A stretch of 64,000 nucleotides of DNA. Source: Pseudarthrobacter sp. NIBRBAC000502772 (GTDB lineage: Bacteria; Actinomycetota; Actinomycetes; Actinomycetales; Micrococcaceae). The notes beneath the pieces are model-generated. The model saw nothing but the letters and a program-made list of their open reading frames with translations. It did no database searches and was not told where the DNA came from. The position numbers and the translations under genes were made by a program. Of the stretch, positions 23,766 through 32,487 are shown piece by piece; the stretch's first letter is position 1; every line of letters starts with the position of its first letter. Location: NCBI RefSeq assembly GCF_006517235.1, contig NZ_CP041188.1, forward strand, positions 1,240,001-1,304,000, read 5' to 3'.

Positions 23766-23836
23766 GTTGAGTTGGTGCAGTGGTAGCACGACGATCTCCA
23801 AAATCGTAGACGCGGGTTCGATTCCTGCACGCAGCG
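23766..23836 (+). tRNA. tRNA-Trp(CCA)
   Basis: A full cloverleaf of 71 nt without encoded CCA. Acceptor GTTGAGT/ACGCAGC has one mismatch and one wobble. D-stem GTGC/GCAC, anticodon stem ACGAT/ATCGT with loop CTCCAAA, 4-nt variable region, T-arm GCGGG TTCGATT CCTGC. The anticodon CCA reads TGG. It is phage-borne and lies between the early terminator and the late genes. Confidence 0.85.
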
Positions 23837-23880
23837 CTGGCACGAACGCACTCCCGGTCAAGTTACGCACTGACGTACAT

Positions 23881-23948
23881 AGCGGGTTAGCAAGTAGAGC
23901 CACCTTGTAACCCGCTGACCGCTAACCCGGAGGCGGGCGAACACCCGC
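23881..23948 (+). ncRNA. RNA segment with mutually exclusive hairpins
   Basis: The 5' arm AGCGGGTTAGC (23881-23891) can pair with TAACCCGCT (23908-23916) or with GCTAACCCG (23921-23929), but not both. A further GCGGG/CCCGC stem lies at 23933-23948. Such competition resembles an attenuator or processing signal at the head of the late transcript. Confidence 0.4.
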
Positions 23949-24032
23949 GAAGATACTGCCGGTAAACCTGTAGGCCGGACGCAGCGGGCAAACTTAGCTA
24001 CACCCCTTCAATGCCAGGAGGTTGCCTTGAGA

Positions 24033-24155
24033 ATGTACCGAGCATTGTGCGGCGTCATCGAGGCATACGCCGAACGCCTGCGAACCGACACCATCGCGCA
24101 GGAGTTCGAGAATGCCGATTGGGCGCTCATGTCTGGCGATGACGACGATGACTGA
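24033..24155 (+). CDS. Very small acidic protein (40 aa)
   Basis: MYRALCGVIEAYAERLRTD then an acidic GDDDDD tail. AGGAGG (24016-24021) fits an in-frame TTG at 24027 or ATG at 24033. First gene of the late operon. Confidence 0.5.
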   Translation: MYRALCGVIEAYAERLRTDTIAQEFENADWALMSGDDDDD

Positions 24156-24300
24156 GACATGCGACCGCCACCCAAGCGCGAGGGCACAGGCGCGGGTGCT
24201 GCTGCCTAGCCTTGGCGAGCTGTACTTCTGCGCACATTGTGCCAAGACTCTGGACTTCGGGGCTGACTTCTTTATTGAGTACGAGACGGTGAAGGTGTAG
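24148..24300 (+). CDS. DUF7455-like small Cys/His protein (50 aa)
   Basis: CDRHPSARAQARVLL and LYFCAHCAKTL give a C-x2-H ... C-x2-C arrangement like the actinobacterial DUF7455 mini zinc ribbons. ATG 24148 overlaps the upstream stop. Function unknown. Confidence 0.55.
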   Translation: MTETCDRHPSARAQARVLLPSLGELYFCAHCAKTLDFGADFFIEYETVKV

Positions 24301-24659
24301 TGCCACGCGCCCACAAGAAGCCATGCTCGGCTGCTGGCTGCGGTGAGCTGGTCAGTAAGGGACGCTGTGACTTCCATGCAGCGCAGGCCGACAAGATGCG
24401 CGGCACGGCAAGGCAGCGTGGATACAAGAGCCATGGTCACCGCGAGTTCAGAGTCAAGGTACTGAAGCGCGATCCGGTCTGCGTCCTCTGTCGTCAAGCT
24501 ATGGCAACCGAGGCTGACCACTACCCAACCAGTCGCATCGACCTAGCCGAGCAAGGGCTCAACCCAGACGACCCACGCTATGGCCGCGGCCTCTGCCTCA
24601 CATGCCACTCACGCGAGACCGCGAAGCACCAGCCTGGTGGATGGAACCGACCTCAATAG
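24300..24659 (+). CDS. HNH endonuclease of the packaging region
   Basis: A 119-residue protein from GTG 24300. CSAAGCGELVSKGRCDFH is an N-terminal zinc knuckle. The HNH core is CVLCRQAMATEADHYPTSR ... RYGRGLCLTCHSRETAKH, with two CxxC pairs and the catalytic DH. HNH proteins beside terminase genes assist cos cleavage in many siphophages. Confidence 0.85.
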   Translation: MPRAHKKPCSAAGCGELVSKGRCDFHAAQADKMRGTARQRGYKSHGHREFRVKVLKRDPVCVLCRQAMATEADHYPTSRIDLAEQGLNPDDPRYGRGLCLTCHSRETAKHQPGGWNRPQ

Positions 24660-24872
24660 AGTCTGTGGATAACCTGAACTCAGCCTGTGGATAACCCGGG
24701 CACCGACCCTTCCCCCCACCCCCAAACGGCACCGCCGGTGAGAGAAACGCTCACGGCCGCGAAACTGAGCGTTTGTGTGGGAACGGTTCGCAATAACGAT
24801 TTTGAACACAAAAGAGCCCCGCGAGTGGGCTAACACTCCGGGGCTTCGGCAACCACTTTAGGGAGTGGCTAC
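24660..24872. promoter_or_regulatory. Intergenic region with two DnaA boxes and long inverted repeats (candidate origin or cos)
   Basis: TGTGGATAA occurs at 24664-24672 and 24686-24694; its complement TTATCCACA is the perfect DnaA box, and the copies are 22 bp apart in the same direction. AAACGCTCA (24745-24753) and TGAGCGTTT (24766-24774) form a 9-bp inverted repeat. AGCCCCG (24815-24821) with CGGGGCT (24839-24845) form a stem extended by GAGT/ACTC. The position between an HNH gene and the HNH-TerS-TerL block is where cos usually lies. Confidence 0.5.
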
Positions 24873-25667
24873 ATGAATGATGCTACATGCTCAGTCGACG
24901 GATGCGGAAGCGCAATCTATGTCAAGAAGAGTCAACTTTGCAAGCGGCACTATAACCGCCGGATCTACACGGGGAGTGTGGATCTCCCGCACCAGCATGA
25001 AACCTGCGTCGGTTGCGGCAGATCAACCCCGCCCGCTGGGACCTTTGGACCTCGGGCGAAGTACTGCACCGATAAGTGCCGGCGCCTAACTTATGAGCGA
25101 GAACGGGTCGCTGATGGCAGGTATGCCGCCGAACTTGAAGCGAGGCGCCTGGTTACGGCCACTCGCGAACTTCCGGTGCATACCTGCTTGCAGTGCGGCG
25201 GATCTTTTGAGAGCACGCATCGCACCAGCAAGTTCTGTTCCCCGAGGTGTGTCAATAAGCACACCGACGCCAATAATCCGAAGCGCTGCGGTGAGCCAGA
25301 TTGTGACCGCGGCGTCAGAGCCAAGGGTATGTGCTCGATGCATTGGCGCCGCAAGGCGCGTGCGGATGGCCGTGAGGCTAATCCGGCATGGACTGAATCC
25401 CGCAAGGCCAACTACCACAAGCGCCGTGCACAAAAGCTTGGCACTCAAGTTGAAGACCTGCGGCCCATTGATATTTACGAGCGCGACATCTGGCTCTGCG
25501 GTCTTTGTTCGACGCCGGTTGACCCTGACAGCGCATGGCCGGATCCAATGAGCCCCAGCCTGGACCACGTCAAGCCCTTATCGCTTGGCGGCACTCACAC
25601 TTACGAGAATGTGCAACTTTCCCATCTTGTATGCAACGTCTCGAAGGGTAATCGAGTAGCGGCTTAG
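24873..25667 (+). CDS. Multi-zinc HNH endonuclease
   Basis: A 264-residue protein. Four Cys/His clusters precede the nuclease: CSVDGC...CKRHY (6-27), CVGCG...CTDKC (45-69), CLQCG...CSPRC (102-124), CGEPDC...CSMHW (136-157). The HNH core is CGLCSTPV ... SLDHVKPLSLGGTHTYENVQ near residues 210-250. This is a second HNH next to the terminase; the N-terminal clusters resemble the homing endonuclease at 8869. Confidence 0.85.
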   Translation: MNDATCSVDGCGSAIYVKKSQLCKRHYNRRIYTGSVDLPHQHETCVGCGRSTPPAGTFGPRAKYCTDKCRRLTYERERVADGRYAAELEARRLVTATRELPVHTCLQCGGSFESTHRTSKFCSPRCVNKHTDANNPKRCGEPDCDRGVRAKGMCSMHWRRKARADGREANPAWTESRKANYHKRRAQKLGTQVEDLRPIDIYERDIWLCGLCSTPVDPDSAWPDPMSPSLDHVKPLSLGGTHTYENVQLSHLVCNVSKGNRVAA

Positions 25668-25676
25668 GAGGCTTGC

Positions 25677-26159
25677 ATGGCGACTGTAGGCCGCAAGCCA
25701 AAGCCGACACTTCAAGTCGTCCGCGAGGGAAACCCCGGCAAGCGTCCCGTCAAGGATTCCGTAAAGTTCTCCCCGTCCGATCTAAACGAACCTGACTGGC
25801 CGAGCGTCTTTCCCGGCAGTTCTGCGGATGAGTTGCGGTGTCGCGAGACGGCAGGCGCGTTGTGGCGGAAGCTCGCACCAACACTTTCCCGCTCTGTCGG
25901 GCTGGTGGGCGAGCAGCAGGAGTCGCTCGTGGACTACTGCGTTACATGGGCGCGCATTGAGCAGGGTGAGCGAGCACTGTCCCTCGAGGGAATGATCGTA
26001 ATGACTGAGCGCGGCCAAGTGAAAAATGCCTGGACGACGATCCTAAATGCCTACCGGTCACATTTGCGTTCACTGATTGGTGAGTTGGGCCTATCCCCGT
26101 CAGCCGCAACACGGCTTGGCGGGAAGGCTACCGATGACGAAGACGATCCATTCGACTGA
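25677..26159 (+). CDS. terS: Terminase small subunit (P27 family)
   Basis: A 160-residue DNA-recognition subunit of the packaging motor. GRKPKPTLQVVREGNPGKR at the N-terminus is typical of P27-type TerS. A helical core (WRKLAPTLSRSVGLVGEQQESLVDYCVTWA) and RLGGKATDDEDDPFD end follow. Its 3' end overlaps terL by 26 nt. Confidence 0.85.
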   Translation: MATVGRKPKPTLQVVREGNPGKRPVKDSVKFSPSDLNEPDWPSVFPGSSADELRCRETAGALWRKLAPTLSRSVGLVGEQQESLVDYCVTWARIEQGERALSLEGMIVMTERGQVKNAWTTILNAYRSHLRSLIGELGLSPSAATRLGGKATDDEDDPFD

Positions 26160-27855
26160 GAATCTGCCGGCGCCTTATGACGCGCTGATTGAGCTTGGCA
26201 TGACGCATGAGCAGATCATGGACGCCGTCGATAAGACCCCGCTTGTCGTTGCCTTTCAGGCGGACAAGCATCCTGGCGCATGGTTTGACGTTGCGCGGGC
26301 GCGTAAGGCGCTGAATGCGATGGGCGCGTTCCGGCACACTAAGGGCCGCTGGGCTGGCGTGCCAATGCGTCTCGGGCAGGGCCTGGATCCTTGGCAGGTT
26401 GTATGGGTACTCGCCCCGGTCTTTGGCTGGGTGTACCACGACGAAGAGATTGACACCATCGTCCGCGTCATCCGCTCAGTATGGATTGAGATCCCGCGCA
26501 AGAATGGCAAGTCCACCTTTGCCTCTGGCATTTCCGGCGTGCTGCTTCTGGCGGACGGCGAGATGGGCGCTGAGGTTTACAACGCCGCCGGCTCAACGAT
26601 GCAGGCCGCTCGCGTCTTTGATGATGCAAAGAATATGCTCATGGCGTCCCCGGCTGCCCGTAAGCGCATTGAGCCGCTAAAGGAAGTCATTCGGGTTCCC
26701 AAGACGGGCTCCATTCTGCGCGTCCTATCGCGTGTCGCTGAGACCGCCCATGGCTTGAACGTGTCTGGCGCAACGATTGACGAGATCCACACGCTGAGGT
26801 TGCAGCGCAAGCTTGTTGAGGCCATCGAAACCGGCGTGGGCGCCCGCGATCAGCCGCTAATTGTGTTCATCACTACCGCCGACGAGGCGGAAGAGGGCAC
26901 GATCTACGACGAGAAGCACACGTATACACGGAACGTCGCCAACTTTGTCGTCACGGACCCTGGCCATTATGGCGTCATCTGGGCCGCCGATGATACTGAC
27001 GATCCATTCTCTGAGGAAACGTGGCGCAAGGCTAATCCCGGCCTTGGTAAGTCCCCCACGCTCGCCTATATGCGGCGTGAGTCGAATAAGGCGCAGTCTT
27101 CGCCGTCGTACTTCCCGACGTTCTGCCAACTGTCACTGAATCGTCGTGTGCGGAATCAGTCGCGGTGGGTGGACCTGGGCAAGTGGGATGACTTGGGCGG
27201 CGCTGAGCGGCAGAAGCTCCGCGGCAGGCGAGCGTGGGGCGGTATCGACCTCTCGGCCGTTTCTGACTTCACGGCATGGTCTGTTTGGGCCGAATCGAAC
27301 AGACCCGGCTTTGAGCTTGACCTGTTCACGCGTCTATGGGTGCCCGGTGAGCGCATTGAGGATCTCGAGAAGCAGTTGCAGATTCCCTTGCAAAAGTGGA
27401 TCGATGACGGCCATGTGCACGCTACCGAGGGTGACGTTATCGACTATGGGGCCATCAAGTCGGCCGTAATCGGTGACTGTAACCACTTTGACATGCAGCG
27501 CGTTTCCTATGACCGCATGTTTGCCGGCCAGTTGGTGCAAGAACTTGACGAGGAATTGAAGGGCGTTGAGGTTGTGCCGGTTGCGCAGACATTCATGGGC
27601 TTATCTCCTGCATCTAAGGAGATGGAGCGCTTGTGGTCTAACGGCGCAATGCGCCACGAGGCCAATCCCGCTATGCGATGGATGGCTTCAGTGGTGGAAG
27701 TCAAGAATGACGGGCTGGATAACATCCGCCCCGTGAAGCCTGACCGGAGAAAGTCCAGCGCTCGTATCGATGGCTTTCAGGCTGCCGTTACCGGGCTGGA
27801 TGGCGTCATCCGTTCCAAGCTCACCAAACCGAAGCGCCGTGTTGTTGTTTCCTAA
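26134..27855 (+). CDS. terL: Terminase large subunit
   Basis: A 573-residue ATPase-nuclease motor of the HK97/Terminase_1 class. Walker A-like PRKNGKS at 121-127, Walker B with ATIDEIH (213-219). The C-terminal nuclease begins with the Asp of GGIDLSAVSD, and a second acidic cluster is at YDRMFAGQ. Start ATG 26134, inside terS; the upstream frame is a terS shadow. Confidence 0.95.
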   Translation: MTKTIHSTENLPAPYDALIELGMTHEQIMDAVDKTPLVVAFQADKHPGAWFDVARARKALNAMGAFRHTKGRWAGVPMRLGQGLDPWQVVWVLAPVFGWVYHDEEIDTIVRVIRSVWIEIPRKNGKSTFASGISGVLLLADGEMGAEVYNAAGSTMQAARVFDDAKNMLMASPAARKRIEPLKEVIRVPKTGSILRVLSRVAETAHGLNVSGATIDEIHTLRLQRKLVEAIETGVGARDQPLIVFITTADEAEEGTIYDEKHTYTRNVANFVVTDPGHYGVIWAADDTDDPFSEETWRKANPGLGKSPTLAYMRRESNKAQSSPSYFPTFCQLSLNRRVRNQSRWVDLGKWDDLGGAERQKLRGRRAWGGIDLSAVSDFTAWSVWAESNRPGFELDLFTRLWVPGERIEDLEKQLQIPLQKWIDDGHVHATEGDVIDYGAIKSAVIGDCNHFDMQRVSYDRMFAGQLVQELDEELKGVEVVPVAQTFMGLSPASKEMERLWSNGAMRHEANPAMRWMASVVEVKNDGLDNIRPVKPDRRKSSARIDGFQAAVTGLDGVIRSKLTKPKRRVVVS

Positions 27856-27870
27856 GAGATGGAGGGCCTA

Positions 27871-29202
27871 ATGGCTGTTTCTAGTGCCCTTGTCCGATTG
27901 GACGCGAAGCTTGCCGCAGGTATTCCCGGACTGGACAAGCTGGACAAGTATTTCGAGGGTGAGCAGCCGTTGAAGTACATGGCTGCGGCGATGCAGGCGG
28001 AGATTGGCGACCGGGTGTCGCAGCTCGTGCTCAACTGGCTGCGGTTCGGGGCTGAGGCTTACGAGAACCGTCTGGATGTCGAGGGTTTCCGCTATCGGGG
28101 CTCAAATTCTTCGGATGATGATCTGTGGGCTACTTGGCAGGCGAATGGGCTGGATGAGCAGTCGCAGCAGGCGCACCTTGACTCACTGGTTCTGGGGCGC
28201 TCGTACGTAATCGTGGGCTCACCTGACGCTGCTGGCGACGAGCCTATTGTGTCGGTCGAGTCGCCGTTTCAGGTGTTTGCTGAGCGTAACCCGCGAACCC
28301 GACGCGTTTCTGCTGCTGTGAAGCGATGGCAGGAGGGTGAGGGTGAAGATGCGGTCCAGTGGGCGACGCTGTATCTGCCTGATTCGACGGAGACGTTTGC
28401 TTTCGCCAAGGAGTGGAAGTCTGCCGGTTCTGCCGATAATCACGAACTCGGCGTCGTTCCTGTCGTTCCGCTGGTGAATCGTCCACGGATTCTGCGGCCT
28501 GACGGGCTGTCTGAGTTCCAGGACGTTATCCCGGTGGCTGATGCCGCCAACAAGATGGCTACGGACATGATGGTGTCCGGCGAGTATCATGCGATGCCAC
28601 GCCGCTGGGCTTCGGCTCTAAAGGCTGACGATTTCGTTGACCCGAACGGCAATCCGATCAATGTTTGGTCACGCGACGCCGGCCGACTATGGGCGACCGA
28701 GTCAGCGGAAACCAAGTTCGGGCAGTTCCAAGAGTCAGATCTTGCGGTCTTCCATAACTCGATCAAGCTTTTGGCGCAGCTTGCGTCTCAGATGCTTGCA
28801 CTCCCGCCGCACTACCTGTCTTTCGTTGGGGATAACCCGGCATCGGCTGATGCTATCCGGTCTTCGGAAACTCAGCTCGTGAAGCGGGTTGAGCGGAAAC
28901 ATACCTACCTGGGCGGTGCTTGGGAGGATGTGCAGCGGCTTGTGCTGCGGTTCAAGACGGGCAAATGGGATCCAGCAGCGCAGGGCCTTGAAACCCAGTG
29001 GCGTGATCCTTCCACGCCGACCGTTGCGCAGAAGGCTGACGCTGTTGTGAAGCTGGTCCAGACGGGAATCCTGCCGATTGAGCAGGCGCGCCAGGATCTC
29101 GGCTACACGCAGGAGCAGCGCAACCGAATGGTTGAGATGGATGACCGCGCCAAGTCGAATCCTGACATTGCGAACCTGGCTAGGGCTGTGAACGGGGAGT
29201 AG
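27871..29202 (+). CDS. Portal protein (SPP1 gp6 type)
   Basis: A 443-residue portal forming the DNA channel of the capsid. GGAGG before ATG 27871 selects that start over ATG 27859. Family features: LVLNWLRFGAEAYENRLDVEG, LDSLVLGRSYVIVG, LALPPHYLSFVGDNPASADAI and ETQLVKRVERKH. Confidence 0.9.
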   Translation: MAVSSALVRLDAKLAAGIPGLDKLDKYFEGEQPLKYMAAAMQAEIGDRVSQLVLNWLRFGAEAYENRLDVEGFRYRGSNSSDDDLWATWQANGLDEQSQQAHLDSLVLGRSYVIVGSPDAAGDEPIVSVESPFQVFAERNPRTRRVSAAVKRWQEGEGEDAVQWATLYLPDSTETFAFAKEWKSAGSADNHELGVVPVVPLVNRPRILRPDGLSEFQDVIPVADAANKMATDMMVSGEYHAMPRRWASALKADDFVDPNGNPINVWSRDAGRLWATESAETKFGQFQESDLAVFHNSIKLLAQLASQMLALPPHYLSFVGDNPASADAIRSSETQLVKRVERKHTYLGGAWEDVQRLVLRFKTGKWDPAAQGLETQWRDPSTPTVAQKADAVVKLVQTGILPIEQARQDLGYTQEQRNRMVEMDDRAKSNPDIANLARAVNGE

Positions 29203-29205
29203 CTA

Positions 29206-30474
29206 ATGGTGCCTGATGCCGCTGTGAAGCATTACGAGCAGATGCAGCGGCTCCAGGCGCTTGTCGTCCTCGCGGGCGCTCAGTTGTGGTCTGAGGTTAG
29301 TTTGACGGACCTTTCTGGCTCGTGGGCGGCGCAGGTTCCGCTACTGGTTCCCGTGCTGTCTGGCGTGCAGGTGAAGGCCGCATCAGCCGGTGCCTCTTAC
29401 GGCGCTGCAACACTCGCCGAGCAGAGCTTGTATGAAGCTCCCCAGCATTTCGTAAACCCTAAAGGGTTTAGCGGCATCGCTTCCGATGGGCGCTCGCTTG
29501 AGGGGGCGTTATATTCGGCGGTTCCGTACGTCAAGAACCTTATTGGCGGCGGGATGGCACCGGCCCAGGCCCTAAAGTCTGGCGGGTCTTTCTTGACGAC
29601 GATCACGCGGACGCAGGTTGCGGACGCCGGGCGTGGTGCGGCTGGTGTTGACACGGTGACTCGGAACCGAGTTTCTTATGTCCGAATGCTCAATCCGCCG
29701 TCATGCTCGCGGTGCTCGATCTTGGCTGGCCGCGTATACCGCTGGAACGCTGGATTTAGACGCCATAATCGCTGCGACTGCATACATGTTATGACGACGG
29801 CAAGGGCTGCGGCTGAGACTGAGGGTCTAATCCATGACCCATACGAGTACTTCAAGTCACTATCCCCTGAGGATCAGGACAAGAACTACACGAAGGCGGG
29901 CGCTCAGGCGATCCGCGACGGCTCGGACATCTTCCAGGTGGTCAACTCCCGGCGCGGCATGAAGCCGGGCGGGCTAATGACTACTGAGGGTACGACGAAG
30001 CGCGGAAACTTCCGGGCGACGGCCGGCGACTCTACCCGCGGCCGGCGCCTGACTCCCGAGGCGATCTACAAACTGAACGGCGATAACCGCGCCGGCGCCT
30101 TAAAGGACCTTGAGAAGTACGGCTACATTCTGCCAGGTGGTCAGAATCCTTTGGGCTCGATCACTGGTCAGCGTGAGGGTTTCGGCGCTCTTGGTCATGG
30201 CGGCGCGCATCCGGCGGCTCGCAAACGTGTTGAGGATGCCATCACTAACGGCCGAGATCCCGCAGTGCGAGCAACAATGACCGAGTCTGAGCGCCGCCTA
30301 TTCGACGCTAAGGCGCGGTGGGAGCTTGTGCAGCAGGGTGTGAACCCTTACGGGGCGCCGTCCATGACGCCTCGCGCCAAGATCAACACTTCGCCACTTA
30401 CCCCACAGATATCGGCGCAGGTCGAAAAGGACTACCGCCGCTGGGTAGCTACTGGCGGGCAAGTCTTCAAATAA
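29206..30474 (+). CDS. MuF-like minor head protein
   Basis: A 422-residue protein. The MuF-type Cys/His motif is at about 165-200: PPSCSRCSILAGRVYRWNAG then RRHNRCDCIHV. The C-terminal 150 residues (HAAARKRVEDAI...) are a separate helical region. Such proteins are injected or act in capsid assembly next to the portal. No protease motif is evident. Confidence 0.85.
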   Translation: MVPDAAVKHYEQMQRLQALVVLAGAQLWSEVSLTDLSGSWAAQVPLLVPVLSGVQVKAASAGASYGAATLAEQSLYEAPQHFVNPKGFSGIASDGRSLEGALYSAVPYVKNLIGGGMAPAQALKSGGSFLTTITRTQVADAGRGAAGVDTVTRNRVSYVRMLNPPSCSRCSILAGRVYRWNAGFRRHNRCDCIHVMTTARAAAETEGLIHDPYEYFKSLSPEDQDKNYTKAGAQAIRDGSDIFQVVNSRRGMKPGGLMTTEGTTKRGNFRATAGDSTRGRRLTPEAIYKLNGDNRAGALKDLEKYGYILPGGQNPLGSITGQREGFGALGHGGAHPAARKRVEDAITNGRDPAVRATMTESERRLFDAKARWELVQQGVNPYGAPSMTPRAKINTSPLTPQISAQVEKDYRRWVATGGQVFK

Positions 30475-30488
30475 CCGGCTATCAAGCC

Positions 30489-30597
30489 GGGGCTGTAGTG
30501 CAGAGGCCTAGCACTTCGCGAGCAGTAGGGATCGAGTCCCGCCGAAAGGCAAGTGGCCACGCACGCGGCAACGTCGGTTCGAATCCGGCCAGCCCAC
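30489..30597 (+). tRNA. tRNA-like element with a 43-nt anticodon loop
   Basis: All stems of a tRNA are present: acceptor GGGGCTG/CAGCCCA (6 of 7 pairs), TA, D-arm GTGC-9 nt-GCAC, anticodon stem TCGCG (30516-30520) with CGCGG (30564-30568), variable CAAC, T-arm GTCGG TTCGAAT CCGGC. The anticodon loop is 43 nt, 36 more than normal. The extra part folds into GGGA/TCCC, GCC-GAAA-GGC and GTGGCCAC hairpins. It could be an intron-like insertion or a fusion of two decayed tRNAs. It lies between muF and scaffold genes. Confidence 0.5.
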
Positions 30598-30654
30598 TTT
30601 CCTACTCCGGGATGGATGAGGAATGACGAAAAACGATCAGATCAGGAGGCCGTG

Positions 30655-31155
30655 ATGGCTGACGAACTAAACCCACCCGTAGACCCGGTTGAACCGGCTA
30701 CACCCACCTCCGCAGAGCCGGCAGACCCGCCGGCCGAACCAATTGCGGACGCTACGCCCGACCCTGCCGAGCTTGAACGCCTCCGGGCGGCTCTCGCGAA
30801 GGCAAACAAGGAAGCCGAGAAGAATCGGCTTCGCTTGAAGGAAGTTGACGACGCGAAACTGTCAGAGATTGAGAAGGCGCAGCGCGATGCTGCCGAAGCC
30901 TCCCAAGAACTGGCAAGCCTCCGCCGTGACAGCCTCCGCCAGAAAGTGGCGCTTGATGCTGGCCTGCCAGCCAAGTGGGTGGCTCGCCTTCACGGCGACG
31001 ATGAGGGATCACTCCGGGCGGATGCCCTGGAGATCCTCGCTGATCTGAACAAACCACGGATACCCGCCCCCGACGCCTCACAAGGCGCCAGGACTTCGGC
31101 GCTCTCCGCGGATGACCAACTCTACGAATCCATCTATGGAAAAAGGAAGGCCTAA
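30655..31155 (+). CDS. Capsid scaffolding protein
   Basis: A 166-residue, acidic protein: Pro/Glu-rich N-terminus, a long charged coiled coil (about 45-105) and a helical C-terminus (LYESIYGKRK). Composition, size and position between MuF and capsid genes identify it. ATG 30655 follows AGGAGG; a GTG at 30553 lies inside the tRNA-like element. Confidence 0.8.
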   Translation: MADELNPPVDPVEPATPTSAEPADPPAEPIADATPDPAELERLRAALAKANKEAEKNRLRLKEVDDAKLSEIEKAQRDAAEASQELASLRRDSLRQKVALDAGLPAKWVARLHGDDEGSLRADALEILADLNKPRIPAPDASQGARTSALSADDQLYESIYGKRKA

Positions 31156-31158
31156 ACA

Positions 31159-31551
31159 ATGGCTGAATATCTTCCGGTTAAAACCCCGGGGCAGGCGCTG
31201 CCGCTCGCAGCGTCCGCAACTATCACGGCCGGCCAGCTTGTAGCTGTCTCCGGCGTTTCCACTGTCGCCGCTGCTGGCGCTAACGCTACCAACTGGCTTG
31301 GTGTGGCTGCGTTCGATGCAGCCTCCGGCGACGTCGTCACCATCTTCTCGGGCGGCGTGCAGGAGCTTGTCACCACGGGCACCGTCACGGCTGGCGACCT
31401 TGTTGTTGCTGCCGCTGCTGGCACCGTTTCGACGCTGGCCGCTGTCACTACCCCGACCGCTGCTGACGTGACCAACACCCGCGCCATCCTTGGCGTTGCC
31501 CTGACCACTGCTACGACCGGGCTTAAAGTCCAGGTCAAGCTCGACCGCTAA
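31159..31551 (+). CDS. Capsid decoration-type protein
   Basis: A 130-residue, Ala/Thr/Val-rich beta protein: SATITAGQLVAVSGVSTVA, then VFDAASGDVVTIFSGGVQE-like strands as in DUF2190-type and other small head proteins. Immediately upstream of the major capsid gene. Confidence 0.7.
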   Translation: MAEYLPVKTPGQALPLAASATITAGQLVAVSGVSTVAAAGANATNWLGVAAFDAASGDVVTIFSGGVQELVTTGTVTAGDLVVAAAAGTVSTLAAVTTPTAADVTNTRAILGVALTTATTGLKVQVKLDR

Positions 31552-31563
31552 GGACGCGCCTAA

Positions 31564-32475
31564 ATGTCTTATTCTTACCCCCCCGTCGCGCCGACTTTCT
31601 CGGGCGACAACGAGACCATTTCCCGCTTCCTGAACACCCCGACGCTCGTTTCACGCCGCGTTCAGGACATCACTAGCAACCGGTTCATCGCGGATGTGCT
31701 ACTCACGGGCCGCACTGACGTTTCCGGTGGCGCCATTACTTACGACGTGGACGAGGACCTGTACACGGTTCGCCCGATCACCGCCGTTTCTCCCGGTGGC
31801 GAGTACGACATCACCACGCTGACGAACGGCACCCCGCAGGTTGCCAAGGTCACCAAGTGGGGCCAGGACACCATCGTGTACGACGAGGCCGTGAAGCGTC
31901 AGAACTTCGGCGCCGTCGATAAGGGTCTGGGCAAACTGTCCAACACTCTGGTCAAGAAGGTTGACTCGATCAGCCTTTCCCTGATCGCATCGACCGTTAC
32001 CGCTACTCAGGCCGTCACTTCTGGTGCATGGTCTGTTTCCGGTACTGCCGCGATCCTGCGCGACATCATGCTCGCGAAGTCGAAGGTCACCGCCCTGAAC
32101 AAGGGTTATGACCCGAATGTCCTGGTTGTGGATGACACGACCTGGGCTTACCTGGCTTCTGATGTTGCTGTGCAGACTGCACGCGGCCGTGAAGATGCCA
32201 GCAACCCGATCTACTCGGGAAACTTCCTGACCATCGCCGGCCTGACGGTCCTGCCTACCCCGAACATTCCGGGCGGTTCCGGCGCGTGGCTGGTTGACAC
32301 CAGCGCTCTCGGTGGCATCGCTGACGAGGATCTGGGTGGCGGCTACGTCGGCACCATCGTTCAGACGAAGGTCATGCGTGAGGACGCCGTTGACGGCTGG
32401 CGCCTGCGTGCCCGCCGCGTGTGCGTGCCTTACGTGACCGAGCCCGGCGCTGCCATCAAGATCACCGGCGTTTAG
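31564..32475 (+). CDS. Major capsid protein (HK97 fold)
   Basis: A 303-residue protein without an obvious delta-domain, in line with a separate scaffold. VLVVDDTTWAYLASD, TIAGLTVLPTPNIPGG and the C-terminal RARRVCVPYVTEPGA are typical of actinophage capsid proteins. Confidence 0.9.
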   Translation: MSYSYPPVAPTFSGDNETISRFLNTPTLVSRRVQDITSNRFIADVLLTGRTDVSGGAITYDVDEDLYTVRPITAVSPGGEYDITTLTNGTPQVAKVTKWGQDTIVYDEAVKRQNFGAVDKGLGKLSNTLVKKVDSISLSLIASTVTATQAVTSGAWSVSGTAAILRDIMLAKSKVTALNKGYDPNVLVVDDTTWAYLASDVAVQTARGREDASNPIYSGNFLTIAGLTVLPTPNIPGGSGAWLVDTSALGGIADEDLGGGYVGTIVQTKVMREDAVDGWRLRARRVCVPYVTEPGAAIKITGV

Positions 32476-32487
32476 TAGGAGGCCCAG

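Noticed and set aside
30553..30654. GTG-started N-terminal extension of the scaffold gene
   Set aside because: It crosses the tRNA-like element, and ATG 30655 has a strong AGGAGG.
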